Shown: positions 15,297 through 23,424 of the stretch, one piece after another
How positions within the stretch are numbered: the stretch's first letter is position 1
How the letters are laid out: the number at the start of each line of letters is the position of its first letter
Assembly: GCA_964412845.1 (NCBI GenBank)
Contig: CAYPQM010000104.1
Location: 1 to 24,586 of the forward strand
DNA: 24,586 bases
Direction: 5' to 3'
DNA from: JAWWPY01 sp964412845
GTDB taxonomy: Bacteria > Actinomycetota > Actinomycetes > Streptosporangiales > Streptosporangiaceae
Translations under genes and position numbers: made by a program
The notes under the pieces: generated by a model
The model's input: only the letters and a program-made list of their open reading frames with translations
Databases searched by the model: none
What the model was told of the DNA's origin: nothing

Positions 15297-15477
15297 GCAC
15301 AGTGCCAGACGGTCCCACAGGGAGGCGTGACGAACGATTGTCGTGAGCCTGTCCCCGCCCATCTTGCCGGGCGCGGACCTGGCCCGGCCGGATCTGGGTG
15401 CCCGGTTCCATGATCTGGGCGCTGTGGCGACGGCCGCCTGGCAGCAGCCCAGCACGCCCGGGCGAGGGCGGCCCGGG

Positions 15478-17502
15478 ATGAGGCGCCATCGCTCGCTGCT
15501 GAGCCAGCTGCTGATCGCGTGCTCGGCGTTCGCGGTACTGGTCGGGGTGGCAGCCGCGGTCGGCTATGCCGCGGTCGTCCACCAGCATCGGGTGGCCGAC
15601 CAGCTCAGCGGCCACTATCAGGTGCTGCAGGAGGCCGACGGCAAGATGGGTGAGGCCTTCAACACCGCGCAGTTCGCCGTCCTCAGCTACGCGATGACCC
15701 GGGAGAGCGGGCTCCTGCGGCCGCTGGGCGGCGCACGGGCGAAGTACGACCGGCGGCTGGCGACGCTGCGCGGCCGGGCTGGCCCTGACCTGCGTGGCCT
15801 GGTGACGGCGCAGGAGCGGGCGGGGGCGGCGTGGTTCGCGCTGGCGCCGAGGATCATGGCGGTGCCGCCCGGCACCCCGGCGGCCAGGGCGGTGCTAGGC
15901 CGGTCGGACATCCTGACCGGGGCGTTCTTCCAGGCCAATATCCTGATGCAGGAGCGGCTGCACGACCAGATCGCCCGGCTGAACAGCACCAGCAAACGGG
16001 CGTTGGTTACTGGTCTGGGGTGGAGTGCTGGTGTGGTCGGGGTGGCGCTGGTGCTGGTGCTGGCGGGGTCGCTGAGCACGCTGGGCACGGTGGTCCGGCC
16101 GTTGCGCGGGCTGGCCGTGACGGTGCGCAGGCTGACTTCGGGTGACTACGCGGTCCGGGCGGCGGTGGCCGGCTCGGCTGAGGTGCGTGAGGTGGCCCAG
16201 GTGGTGAACGCGCAGGCGGATGAGAGTGACCGGCTGCGTGAGCAGGAAGCGCAGAGCGACCGGCTGCGCGCGGTGGCCCGGGACGCGGGGCTGCGGATCC
16301 GTGCGCACCTGGCCGCCGGGGACGTCATCCGCGAGGCGCAGTCCGTCCTGCAGGGGAGCGTGGACGCCGACGTGATCGCCCTGATGCTGGTGACCGATGA
16401 ATCGATCGAGCCCGCGGCCGGCCAGCAGGTGGCCTGGCTGCTCGCGGACCGCTTCGATGCCAAGCTGCCAGCCGGGTCCCTGACCACGCTGCGGGAGCTG
16501 TTCCGCCGCCGGGCCGGCGTGCTGGTGCAGGATATGGCCACCCAGGCGGGACAGCTCCCGCCGTGGGTGGCTGACGGGCTGCGGGCGGCGGGTGTCGGGT
16601 CCCATCTGCTGACCCCGTTCGGGGTGGGTGAGCAGATGCTCGGGTTCGTCACCGCCGACCGGTTCGGCCCGGGGCGGCCGTGGAGCGCGGCGGAGGTCGG
16701 CGCGGTGGAGTCGATCGCGGCCGATATCGGCCGCGGGCTGCATCACGCCCGCCTGTATGAGGCGGAGAACCGCCTGGTCGGGGACCTGAAATCACTGGAT
16801 CAGGCTAAATCGGACTTCTTCGCGACCGTCTCCCACGAGCTGCGCGCCCCGCTGACCAGCATCGAGGGATACGTGGAGATGCTCGCCGAAGGCGAAGGCG
16901 GCCCGGTCACCGGCGAGCAGCGCAAGATGCTGGAGGTGGTGGACCACAGCGCCGTCCGGCTGCGGAACCTGATCGACGACGTGTTCACCCTGTCCAAGCT
17001 CGAATCGGACGCGTTCAGCACGGTGATGCGGCCGGTGGAGGCAGCCGAGATCATCTCCGCCGCCGCCGACGAGCTGGCGCCCGAGGTGGCCCGGGCCGGG
17101 CTGACCCTGGCCACCGACTGCCCGCCCGGTGGCCTGGCCGTCGAGGGTGACGCCGGGCAGCTCGGCCGGGTCCTGGTCAACCTGCTGTCCAACGCGGTGA
17201 AATTCACCCCGCCCGGCGGCGCCATCACCATGACCGCTGCCGCCGCCGGCCCCGCGGCGGTCATCACCGTCAGCGACACCGGCATCGGCATCCCCGACCG
17301 CGACCAGCCGGAACTGTTCACCCGGTTCTTCCGCGCCAGCAACGCCATCGAGCAGTCCATCCCCGGCACCGGCCTCGGGCTGGCCATCGTGCGCACCATC
17401 ATCACCAACCACCGCGGCGACATCACCCTCACCTCCCGCGAAGGCCAGGGAACCACCTTCACCATCCACATCCCCCTGGCCCGGGCGGGCCAGCCAGCAT
17501 GA
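15478..17502 (+). CDS. Membrane sensor histidine kinase, first of a tandem pair
   Basis: A 674-residue kinase. TM1 is at about 10-33, an extracytoplasmic helical CHASE3-like sensor at about 35-175, TM2 at about 176-200, HAMP at about 200-255, a GAF-like domain at about 265-428, HisKA at about 442-508 (phosphoacceptor His453 in SHELRAPL), and HATPase_c at about 550-667 (N-box LLSNAVKF, G1 DTGIGIP, F-box FTRFF, G2 GTGLGL). ATG 15478 is chosen because it gives a gapless alignment from residue 1 with the second copy; GTG 15343 would add 45 residues. From residue 105 on, it is identical to the second copy except for the last few residues. There is no receiver domain and no adjacent response regulator. 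The signal and target are unknown. Confidence 0.88.
   Translation: MRRHRSLLSQLLIACSAFAVLVGVAAAVGYAAVVHQHRVADQLSGHYQVLQEADGKMGEAFNTAQFAVLSYAMTRESGLLRPLGGARAKYDRRLATLRGRAGPDLRGLVTAQERAGAAWFALAPRIMAVPPGTPAARAVLGRSDILTGAFFQANILMQERLHDQIARLNSTSKRALVTGLGWSAGVVGVALVLVLAGSLSTLGTVVRPLRGLAVTVRRLTSGDYAVRAAVAGSAEVREVAQVVNAQADESDRLREQEAQSDRLRAVARDAGLRIRAHLAAGDVIREAQSVLQGSVDADVIALMLVTDESIEPAAGQQVAWLLADRFDAKLPAGSLTTLRELFRRRAGVLVQDMATQAGQLPPWVADGLRAAGVGSHLLTPFGVGEQMLGFVTADRFGPGRPWSAAEVGAVESIAADIGRGLHHARLYEAENRLVGDLKSLDQAKSDFFATVSHELRAPLTSIEGYVEMLAEGEGGPVTGEQRKMLEVVDHSAVRLRNLIDDVFTLSKLESDAFSTVMRPVEAAEIISAAADELAPEVARAGLTLATDCPPGGLAVEGDAGQLGRVLVNLLSNAVKFTPPGGAITMTAAAAGPAAVITVSDTGIGIPDRDQPELFTRFFRASNAIEQSIPGTGLGLAIVRTIITNHRGDITLTSREGQGTTFTIHIPLARAGQPA
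15790..17487 (+). repeat. 1,698-bp identical direct repeat, copy 1
   Basis: This stretch recurs at 17811-19508, offset 2,021 bp. I saw no mismatch by eye, and translations of all compared frames agree exactly, including antisense ones, so synonymous sites are identical too. It begins abruptly at codon 105 of the kinase and ends seven codons or fewer before its stop. Confidence 0.93.
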
Positions 17503-19517
17503 GGCGCCGTCGCTCGCTGCTGAGCCAGCTGCTGATCGCCTGCTCGGCGTTCGCGGTCCTGGTCGGGGTGGCGGCCGCGGTCGGTTACGCCGCGGCCGTC
17601 CACCAGCATCAGGTGGCTAAGGAGCTCACCGGCCACTATCAGGTCGCACAGCTGATCGGCGGCGGCCTGGGCCAGGACCTGACCACCGCGCAGTCCGCCG
17701 CCATCAGCTTCTCGCTGACCGGCGAGCCCGGCTTCCACCGTGCGTTTGACCACGCCCGGGCGCAGTACCCGGGCCTGCTGGCCGCGCTGGAACGAAGCAC
17801 GTCGCCCGGGCTGCGTGGCCTGGTGACGGCGCAGGAGCGGGCGGGGGCGGCGTGGTTCGCGCTGGCGCCGAGGATCATGGCGGTGCCGCCCGGCACCCCG
17901 GCGGCCAGGGCGGTGCTAGGCCGGTCGGACATCCTGACCGGGGCGTTCTTCCAGGCCAATATCCTGATGCAGGAGCGGCTGCACGACCAGATCGCCCGGC
18001 TGAACAGCACCAGCAAACGGGCGTTGGTTACTGGTCTGGGGTGGAGTGCTGGTGTGGTCGGGGTGGCGCTGGTGCTGGTGCTGGCGGGGTCGCTGAGCAC
18101 GCTGGGCACGGTGGTCCGGCCGTTGCGCGGGCTGGCCGTGACGGTGCGCAGGCTGACTTCGGGTGACTACGCGGTCCGGGCGGCGGTGGCCGGCTCGGCT
18201 GAGGTGCGTGAGGTGGCCCAGGTGGTGAACGCGCAGGCGGATGAGAGTGACCGGCTGCGTGAGCAGGAAGCGCAGAGCGACCGGCTGCGCGCGGTGGCCC
18301 GGGACGCGGGGCTGCGGATCCGTGCGCACCTGGCCGCCGGGGACGTCATCCGCGAGGCGCAGTCCGTCCTGCAGGGGAGCGTGGACGCCGACGTGATCGC
18401 CCTGATGCTGGTGACCGATGAATCGATCGAGCCCGCGGCCGGCCAGCAGGTGGCCTGGCTGCTCGCGGACCGCTTCGATGCCAAGCTGCCAGCCGGGTCC
18501 CTGACCACGCTGCGGGAGCTGTTCCGCCGCCGGGCCGGCGTGCTGGTGCAGGATATGGCCACCCAGGCGGGACAGCTCCCGCCGTGGGTGGCTGACGGGC
18601 TGCGGGCGGCGGGTGTCGGGTCCCATCTGCTGACCCCGTTCGGGGTGGGTGAGCAGATGCTCGGGTTCGTCACCGCCGACCGGTTCGGCCCGGGGCGGCC
18701 GTGGAGCGCGGCGGAGGTCGGCGCGGTGGAGTCGATCGCGGCCGATATCGGCCGCGGGCTGCATCACGCCCGCCTGTATGAGGCGGAGAACCGCCTGGTC
18801 GGGGACCTGAAATCACTGGATCAGGCTAAATCGGACTTCTTCGCGACCGTCTCCCACGAGCTGCGCGCCCCGCTGACCAGCATCGAGGGATACGTGGAGA
18901 TGCTCGCCGAAGGCGAAGGCGGCCCGGTCACCGGCGAGCAGCGCAAGATGCTGGAGGTGGTGGACCACAGCGCCGTCCGGCTGCGGAACCTGATCGACGA
19001 CGTGTTCACCCTGTCCAAGCTCGAATCGGACGCGTTCAGCACGGTGATGCGGCCGGTGGAGGCAGCCGAGATCATCTCCGCCGCCGCCGACGAGCTGGCG
19101 CCCGAGGTGGCCCGGGCCGGGCTGACCCTGGCCACCGACTGCCCGCCCGGTGGCCTGGCCGTCGAGGGTGACGCCGGGCAGCTCGGCCGGGTCCTGGTCA
19201 ACCTGCTGTCCAACGCGGTGAAATTCACCCCGCCCGGCGGCGCCATCACCATGACCGCTGCCGCCGCCGGCCCCGCGGCGGTCATCACCGTCAGCGACAC
19301 CGGCATCGGCATCCCCGACCGCGACCAGCCGGAACTGTTCACCCGGTTCTTCCGCGCCAGCAACGCCATCGAGCAGTCCATCCCCGGCACCGGCCTCGGG
19401 CTGGCCATCGTGCGCACCATCATCACCAACCACCGCGGCGACATCACCCTCACCTCCCGCGAAGGCCAGGGAACCACCTTCACCATCCACATCCCCCTGG
19501 CCCGGGCGCCATCCTGA
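17499..19517 (+). CDS. Membrane sensor histidine kinase, second of a tandem pair
   Basis: A 672-residue kinase with the same architecture as its upstream neighbour (TM1, CHASE3-like sensor, TM2, HAMP, GAF-like, HisKA with His453, HATPase_c). It starts with ATG 17499 overlapping the upstream stop as ATGA. With no good Shine-Dalgarno, translation is probably coupled and the two kinases made together. Residues 1-49 match copy 1 at 43 positions, residues 50-104 at about 20 of 55, and residues 105-669 at every position. Heterodimers between the two are structurally plausible, which is inference. Its sensor segment contains TTAQSAAISFSLTGEPGFH, typical of CHASE3 helices. Confidence 0.9.
   Translation: MRRRRSLLSQLLIACSAFAVLVGVAAAVGYAAAVHQHQVAKELTGHYQVAQLIGGGLGQDLTTAQSAAISFSLTGEPGFHRAFDHARAQYPGLLAALERSTSPGLRGLVTAQERAGAAWFALAPRIMAVPPGTPAARAVLGRSDILTGAFFQANILMQERLHDQIARLNSTSKRALVTGLGWSAGVVGVALVLVLAGSLSTLGTVVRPLRGLAVTVRRLTSGDYAVRAAVAGSAEVREVAQVVNAQADESDRLREQEAQSDRLRAVARDAGLRIRAHLAAGDVIREAQSVLQGSVDADVIALMLVTDESIEPAAGQQVAWLLADRFDAKLPAGSLTTLRELFRRRAGVLVQDMATQAGQLPPWVADGLRAAGVGSHLLTPFGVGEQMLGFVTADRFGPGRPWSAAEVGAVESIAADIGRGLHHARLYEAENRLVGDLKSLDQAKSDFFATVSHELRAPLTSIEGYVEMLAEGEGGPVTGEQRKMLEVVDHSAVRLRNLIDDVFTLSKLESDAFSTVMRPVEAAEIISAAADELAPEVARAGLTLATDCPPGGLAVEGDAGQLGRVLVNLLSNAVKFTPPGGAITMTAAAAGPAAVITVSDTGIGIPDRDQPELFTRFFRASNAIEQSIPGTGLGLAIVRTIITNHRGDITLTSREGQGTTFTIHIPLARAPS
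17811..19508 (+). repeat. 1,698-bp identical direct repeat, copy 2
   Basis: The partner of 15790-17487. Flanking bases differ at both ends (17810 G versus 15789 C; 19509 C versus 17488 G), which fixes the repeat boundaries. Confidence 0.93.
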
Positions 19518-19530
19518 CCAGGGGAAGCGG

Positions 19531-19560
19531 CACCTGACGGCCGAACCCGGCCGGTGGGTG
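19531..19560. terminator. Hairpin between convergent kinase and araA genes
   Basis: CGGCCG (19538-19543) pairs with CGGCCG (19548-19553) around AACC. Outer CACC/GGTG pairs (19531-19534 with 19557-19560), plus two G-T pairs, extend the stem with one mismatch. It fills most of the 43-bp gap between the convergent stops, so a bidirectional terminator is likely, although no T tract follows. Confidence 0.55.
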
Positions 19561-20958
19561 TCAGACCTGGACGAATTCGATCCCGGCCAGCTGGCAGAAG
19601 ACGCGCCAGCTCGCGGCGTGGTGGCCGAGGTTCATCACCTCGTGATGCGGGCCGCCCGCGGCCAGCCAGCCGTTGAGGCACGCGCGCAGCCCGGAGGCGG
19701 GCCGGAACTGGCCGTAAGGCATCTCCAGGGCCGGCAGTTCCTGGCTGTCGAGGTTCTCGCCTTCGGCGACGACCAGCCGGAACCGCTCTCCTTCCAGCGA
19801 CACCAGGGTGGCCAGCGTCGCCGGGCCGGGCTGGTACTGGAACAGGAAGGTGGGCGGGTCGGCCAGCCGGCCGATGCCGAGCGGCCGCTTGATCAGCTTG
19901 ACCGGCCGGTCGGTGCGCGCGATCTTCCAGTTGCCCTCGCCCATGTGACTCTGCAGGATCGAGTCGGACGGGAAGTCCATCGCGTACATCTCGGTGAAGT
20001 GCGCGTCCCCGATCAGCGTGTGCCCCGCGGCGACCAGGCAGGCGGTCAGCACGTCACCCTCGGCCGCGTAGCCGTAGCCCTTGGCCATCAGGCTGGACGC
20101 GGCGGCCAGCGGCAGCCGGCTGAACCGCCCGTCGTCGCCGATTGCGTCGAAGTGCGCGGTGTACGCGCCGAACCCGCGGTCGACGAGGATCCGCTCGATG
20201 GCGACCTGCATCCGGGCGTGGTCCTGGCGTTCCTCGGCGCTCAGCCGCGGGTCGATCTCGAAGGTCGCGTCCTCGAACGCGATGACGTCACCGGCCTCGT
20301 CGTCGGTGACAGCCAGCATCCCCCGGTACATGTCGCCGGGCGCGACCGCGAGGATCTCCGGGCCGAGCGACCTGATCAGCGCGCTCTCGTCGACCCTGAT
20401 GTCACCCATGTCGTTCATGGCGTAGCCGAAGATCGCGGTCTTCAGCGACTTCCACCCGGTGACCGCCGCCGCGGCCCGGGCCCACCGGCCCACATCGGCG
20501 CGGAAACCGTCGCTCTTCCAGTCGTCGGTGAGCACGGTGAACCGCCGCCCGGCGCGGACCATCGCGTTCGCGGTGTCCTGGGCCCCGTGCACGCCCTGGT
20601 TGTAGGTCATGTCGGCCATGTCCCAGGCGGGCGTCACGTTCGGCTCCGGCTGGATGTTGGCCAGGCAGATGGGCAGCCGCGACTCAGCGAGCAGCCGGGC
20701 GACCCGCATCGCGGGGCCGTAGGTGAGCATCACGACCAGGACGCCGTCCAGATCGGCGTGCTCAAACTCGCGCATCTCGCGTTCCGCGTCCGCGCGGTAC
20801 TTGATGGGCTTGCTCGGGATGAAATCCGCGACATCCGCGAGCTGCGCGGCGAGTTCCGCGGCGTACCCAGCCTGCCGCTGCGCGATGCCCGGAATCATGT
20901 CGTCGTAGAGGTCCTGCATGATGCCCAGGATCCCGATGCGCGGTTTACGTTCGGTCAT
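19561..20958 (-). CDS. araA: L-arabinose isomerase, divergent (L-fucose/L-arabinose isomerase superfamily)
   Basis: A 465-residue protein, shorter than classical AraA (about 500). It should convert L-arabinose to L-ribulose, the first step of the araBAD pathway, in the cytosol with a divalent metal. Glu323 (HFTEMYAMD) and Glu341 (SHMGEG) match the catalytic glutamates of E. coli AraA (306, 333), and His438/439 (GGPHHE) match the C-terminal metal His. The third ligand motif, a His before LGIG in classical enzymes, reads KRPLGIG here. The N-terminus (GILGIMQDLYDDM) also differs from the classical opening. Context beside araB and araD supports the role. AAGGAG lies 10 nt before the ATG. Confidence 0.85.
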   Translation of the reverse strand: MTERKPRIGILGIMQDLYDDMIPGIAQRQAGYAAELAAQLADVADFIPSKPIKYRADAEREMREFEHADLDGVLVVMLTYGPAMRVARLLAESRLPICLANIQPEPNVTPAWDMADMTYNQGVHGAQDTANAMVRAGRRFTVLTDDWKSDGFRADVGRWARAAAAVTGWKSLKTAIFGYAMNDMGDIRVDESALIRSLGPEILAVAPGDMYRGMLAVTDDEAGDVIAFEDATFEIDPRLSAEERQDHARMQVAIERILVDRGFGAYTAHFDAIGDDGRFSRLPLAAASSLMAKGYGYAAEGDVLTACLVAAGHTLIGDAHFTEMYAMDFPSDSILQSHMGEGNWKIARTDRPVKLIKRPLGIGRLADPPTFLFQYQPGPATLATLVSLEGERFRLVVAEGENLDSQELPALEMPYGQFRPASGLRACLNGWLAAGGPHHEVMNLGHHAASWRVFCQLAGIEFVQV

Positions 20959-20993
20959 CAGGCCTTTTCTCCTTAACGGATTCCCCTGTGTTA

Positions 20994-21017
20994 CTGCCGG
21001 CCATCATCATCCGGCAG
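20994..21017 (-). repeat. Intercistronic hairpin between araD and araA
   Basis: CTGCCGG (20994-21000) pairs with CCGGCAG (21011-21017) around a 10-nt loop, directly abutting the araD stop. It lies upstream of the araA ribosome site (within 20959-20993). It may set the araD:araA mRNA ratio. Confidence 0.5.
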
Positions 21018-21710
21018 TCAGCGCTGGCCGTAATGGTTCTTGTACCGCTGGTGGAGCGCGTCCACCTGGTCACCGGTGAGCGGCGACAGGTCGCCGTAGG
21101 CCCGGGCGAGGTGCACGGTGCGGGCGACGTCCTCGCACATCACGGCGGCCTTAACCGCGTCGCGCCCGGTGCCGCCGATGGTGAACACGCCGTGGCTGGC
21201 CATCAGCACGGCGGGGGAGCGGTGGCCGGTGAGGGTGGCCACGATGCCGCGGCCGATCTCGTCGCTGCCGATCAGCGCGAACGGCCCCAGCGGGATCTCC
21301 CCGCCGAACTCGTCGGCCATCGCGGTGATCACGCACGGGATCGCCTCGCCGCGGGCGGCCCAGGCCGTCGCGTACGTCGAGTGGGTGTGCACCACGCCGC
21401 CGACCTCGGGCATGTGCCGGTAGACGTAGGCGTGCGTCGCGGTGTCGCTGGACGGGCTGTACTCGCCGTCGACCGGCGTGCCGGCGAGGTCACAGACGAC
21501 CATCGACTCCGGCGTCAGGTCGGCGTAACTGACACCGCTCGGCTTGATCACCAGCAGGCCGCGGTCCGGGCTGGTGCCGGGGACCCGGGCGGACACATTG
21601 CCGGAGGTCCACGCGACCAGGTTGTTGCGAACGAGTGCCGCGTGCAGGTCGCAGACCTCGGCGCGGGTCCGCGCGACGGCCGCCGCCGTCGCCGGGTCCA
21701 TAGTCATCAT
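21018..21710 (-). CDS. araD: L-ribulose-5-phosphate 4-epimerase
   Basis: A 230-residue class II aldolase/epimerase, the family's normal length. It interconverts L-ribulose-5-phosphate and D-xylulose-5-phosphate, delivering arabinose carbon to the pentose phosphate pathway. Visible motifs are the phosphate-binding SGN (36-38) and KPSG (56-59), then SSD (87-89), the metal-binding HTH at 108-110 in VVHTHSTYATAW, and the third metal His at 173 in ASHGVF. The start is ATG 21710, with ATG 21707 also possible; AAAGGTGG precedes both. It overlaps the araB stop as ATGA, so it is translationally coupled. Confidence 0.95.
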   Translation of the reverse strand: MMTMDPATAAAVARTRAEVCDLHAALVRNNLVAWTSGNVSARVPGTSPDRGLLVIKPSGVSYADLTPESMVVCDLAGTPVDGEYSPSSDTATHAYVYRHMPEVGGVVHTHSTYATAWAARGEAIPCVITAMADEFGGEIPLGPFALIGSDEIGRGIVATLTGHRSPAVLMASHGVFTIGGTGRDAVKAAVMCEDVARTVHLARAYGDLSPLTGDQVDALHQRYKNHYGQR

Positions 21711-23389
21711 TGGCCACCTTTCAGCACCCGGTCGCGCAGGTCACGCAGCCGGTGCAGGACCTCGTTGGCGCCGCGCCCGAAGTAGTCGTGCAGCTCGGCG
21801 TATTCGGCGTACAGCTCGTCGTAGACGGCGGCGCTCGCCGGGTCGGGAGTGTAGACCGCCGTGCGCTTGCCGCCCATGGCGGCCGCCGCGGCCGGCACGT
21901 CCGGGTACGCGCCCGCGGCGACCGCGGCGTGGATGGCCGAGCCGAGGGCTGGCCCCTGGGCGGAGGAGATCAGGCTGAGCGGCCGGTGCAGCACGTCCGC
22001 GTACACCTGCATCACCAGCGCGTCCTTCAGCAGGCCGCCGGCTACGACAAACTCGGTCACCGGCACGCCGGACGCCTCGAACCCGTCCGTGATGACCCGC
22101 GCGCCGAACGCCGTCGACTCGATCAGCGCGCGATAGATGTCCGGCGGCCGGGTGGCGAGCGTCAGTCCCAGCACGGCACCGGACAGGTGATGATCGACCA
22201 GCACGGATCGGTTTCCGTTCAGCCAGTCCAGTGCGATAAGGCCGTGCGCCCCGGCGGGCTGCCGCGCCGCATCCTCCGACAGCAGGTCGAACAGGGAGAT
22301 GCCGCGCCGCCTGGCCTCGCGGGCGTAGCTGTCGGGCACCGCCTGCTCGGTGAACCAGGCGAAGATGTCCCCGACGCCGCTCTGCCCAGCCTCATACCCC
22401 CACCGCCCGGCGACGATGCCGCCGTCCACCACCCCGCACATGCCGGGTACCTCGGCGAGCTGGGCTCCGTTCATCACGTGGCAGGTCGAGGTGCCCATGA
22501 TGGCGACCATCTGGCCGGGCGCGATGGCGTCCGCGGCGGGCGGCGTGACGTGCGCGTCCACGTTGCCCACCGCGACCGCGATGCCCTCGGGCAGCCCGGT
22601 CCACCCGGCCGCCTGGGCGGTCAGCGACCCGGCGCGGGCGCCCAGCGGGGAGATGGGATGGGCCAGCTTGCCGACGGCGAAGCCGGCGAACCGCGGGTCA
22701 AGGGCGCCCAGAAAATCACCGGCTGGGTAGTGCCCGTTCTGCCAGATGCCCTTGTAGCCGGCGGTGCAGGCGTTCCGGGTTTCGGTCCCGCACAGTTGCC
22801 AGATGATCCAGTCGGCCGCTTCGATCCAGCGTTCGGTCTGCTGGTAGATCTCCGGGTCCTCATCCAGCAACTGGAGTGCCTTGGCGAACTGCCACTCCGA
22901 GGAGATCTTCCCGCCGTAGCGGGCGATCCACGGCTCGTTGCGCTCGTGGGCCAGCGCGTTGATCCGGTCCGCCTGCGGCTGGGCGGCGTGGTGCTTCCAG
23001 AGCTTGGGATAGCTGTGCGGCCGGCCGGCCATGCCGGGCAGCTGGCAGAGCGGGGTGCCACTGGCGGTCGTCGGCAGCACGGTGCAGGCGGTGAAGTCGG
23101 TCGCGATGCCGATGACCCGGGTGGCGTCGATTCCGGCCGCGGCCACCGCGGCCGGCACGGCCGTGCGCAGCACATCGCGGTAGTCCTCCGGGTCCTGCAG
23201 CGCCCAGTCCGGTGGCAGCGGCTCACCGGTCGCGGCCAGCCTGGCGTCCATGACCCCATGGGCGTACTCGTGGACGGCCGAGCCAAGTTCGGCGCCGTCG
23301 CTGACCCGCACCACCAGCGCGCGGCCGGACAATGTGCCGAAATCAACCCCGATGACGTAATTGTCCCCGCTGTGAGCGCTAACAGCCAT
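21707..23389 (-). CDS. araB: Ribulokinase
   Basis: A 560-residue FGGY-family sugar kinase, close to the 566 of E. coli AraB. It phosphorylates L-ribulose to L-ribulose-5-phosphate with ATP. The N-terminal ATPase-fold phosphate loop is GVDFGTLSGRA (about 14-24). AraB-specific segments include LPGMAGRPHSYPKLWKHH, SEWQFAKALQLL, the MGTSTCHVMN loop with GYEAGQSGVGDIFAWF, and the late FVVAGGLLKDALVMQ nucleotide site. ATG 23389 is preferred over an in-frame TTG at 23395. The LacI-type palindrome at 23369-23386 covers codons 2-7, so repressor binding would obstruct elongation or initiation. Confidence 0.95.
   Translation of the reverse strand: MAVSAHSGDNYVIGVDFGTLSGRALVVRVSDGAELGSAVHEYAHGVMDARLAATGEPLPPDWALQDPEDYRDVLRTAVPAAVAAAGIDATRVIGIATDFTACTVLPTTASGTPLCQLPGMAGRPHSYPKLWKHHAAQPQADRINALAHERNEPWIARYGGKISSEWQFAKALQLLDEDPEIYQQTERWIEAADWIIWQLCGTETRNACTAGYKGIWQNGHYPAGDFLGALDPRFAGFAVGKLAHPISPLGARAGSLTAQAAGWTGLPEGIAVAVGNVDAHVTPPAADAIAPGQMVAIMGTSTCHVMNGAQLAEVPGMCGVVDGGIVAGRWGYEAGQSGVGDIFAWFTEQAVPDSYAREARRRGISLFDLLSEDAARQPAGAHGLIALDWLNGNRSVLVDHHLSGAVLGLTLATRPPDIYRALIESTAFGARVITDGFEASGVPVTEFVVAGGLLKDALVMQVYADVLHRPLSLISSAQGPALGSAIHAAVAAGAYPDVPAAAAAMGGKRTAVYTPDPASAAVYDELYAEYAELHDYFGRGANEVLHRLRDLRDRVLKGGQ
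23369..23386. promoter_or_regulatory. LacI-family operator overlapping the start of araB
   Basis: GCTGTGAGCGCTAACAGC is an 18-bp palindrome with one mismatched base pair and the central GCGC of LacI-type operators. It starts three bases inside araB. The LacI-type regulator encoded immediately upstream is the likely ligand. It differs from the CGAACGTTCG sites of the arabinoside operon, suggesting separate repressors for uptake and catabolism. Confidence 0.65.
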
Positions 23390-23424
23390 AGTCAACCCGT
23401 TTCACCCTGTGTACTCCCTTTTCA

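Larger units (their letters stand above)
14980..15477. other. 498-bp divergent regulatory region
   Basis: This gap between the leftward arabinoside operon and the rightward kinases contains the promoter/operator, the second palindrome and the AT-rich repeat listed separately. A frame from GTG 15343 runs into the first kinase. A 28-codon frame starting at GTG 15327, directly after GGGAGG, is too closely spaced to be convincing. No separate gene is supported. Confidence 0.6.

Noticed and set aside
15343..15477. 45-residue N-terminal extension of the first kinase from GTG 15343
   Set aside because: The gapless match of both kinases from MRR at 15478 and 17499 favours the shorter form. The extension has no counterpart in copy 2, though it cannot be excluded.
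15790..19508. Kinase duplication as a simple assembly artefact
   Set aside because: The two copies are embedded between different sensor segments and different 3' ends with an intact ATGA overlap. A plain duplication error would not create these, though long reads should confirm.
15790..19508. Insertion sequence or transposon
   Set aside because: The repeated sequence encodes only kinase domains; there is no transposase, terminal inverted repeat or target duplication.
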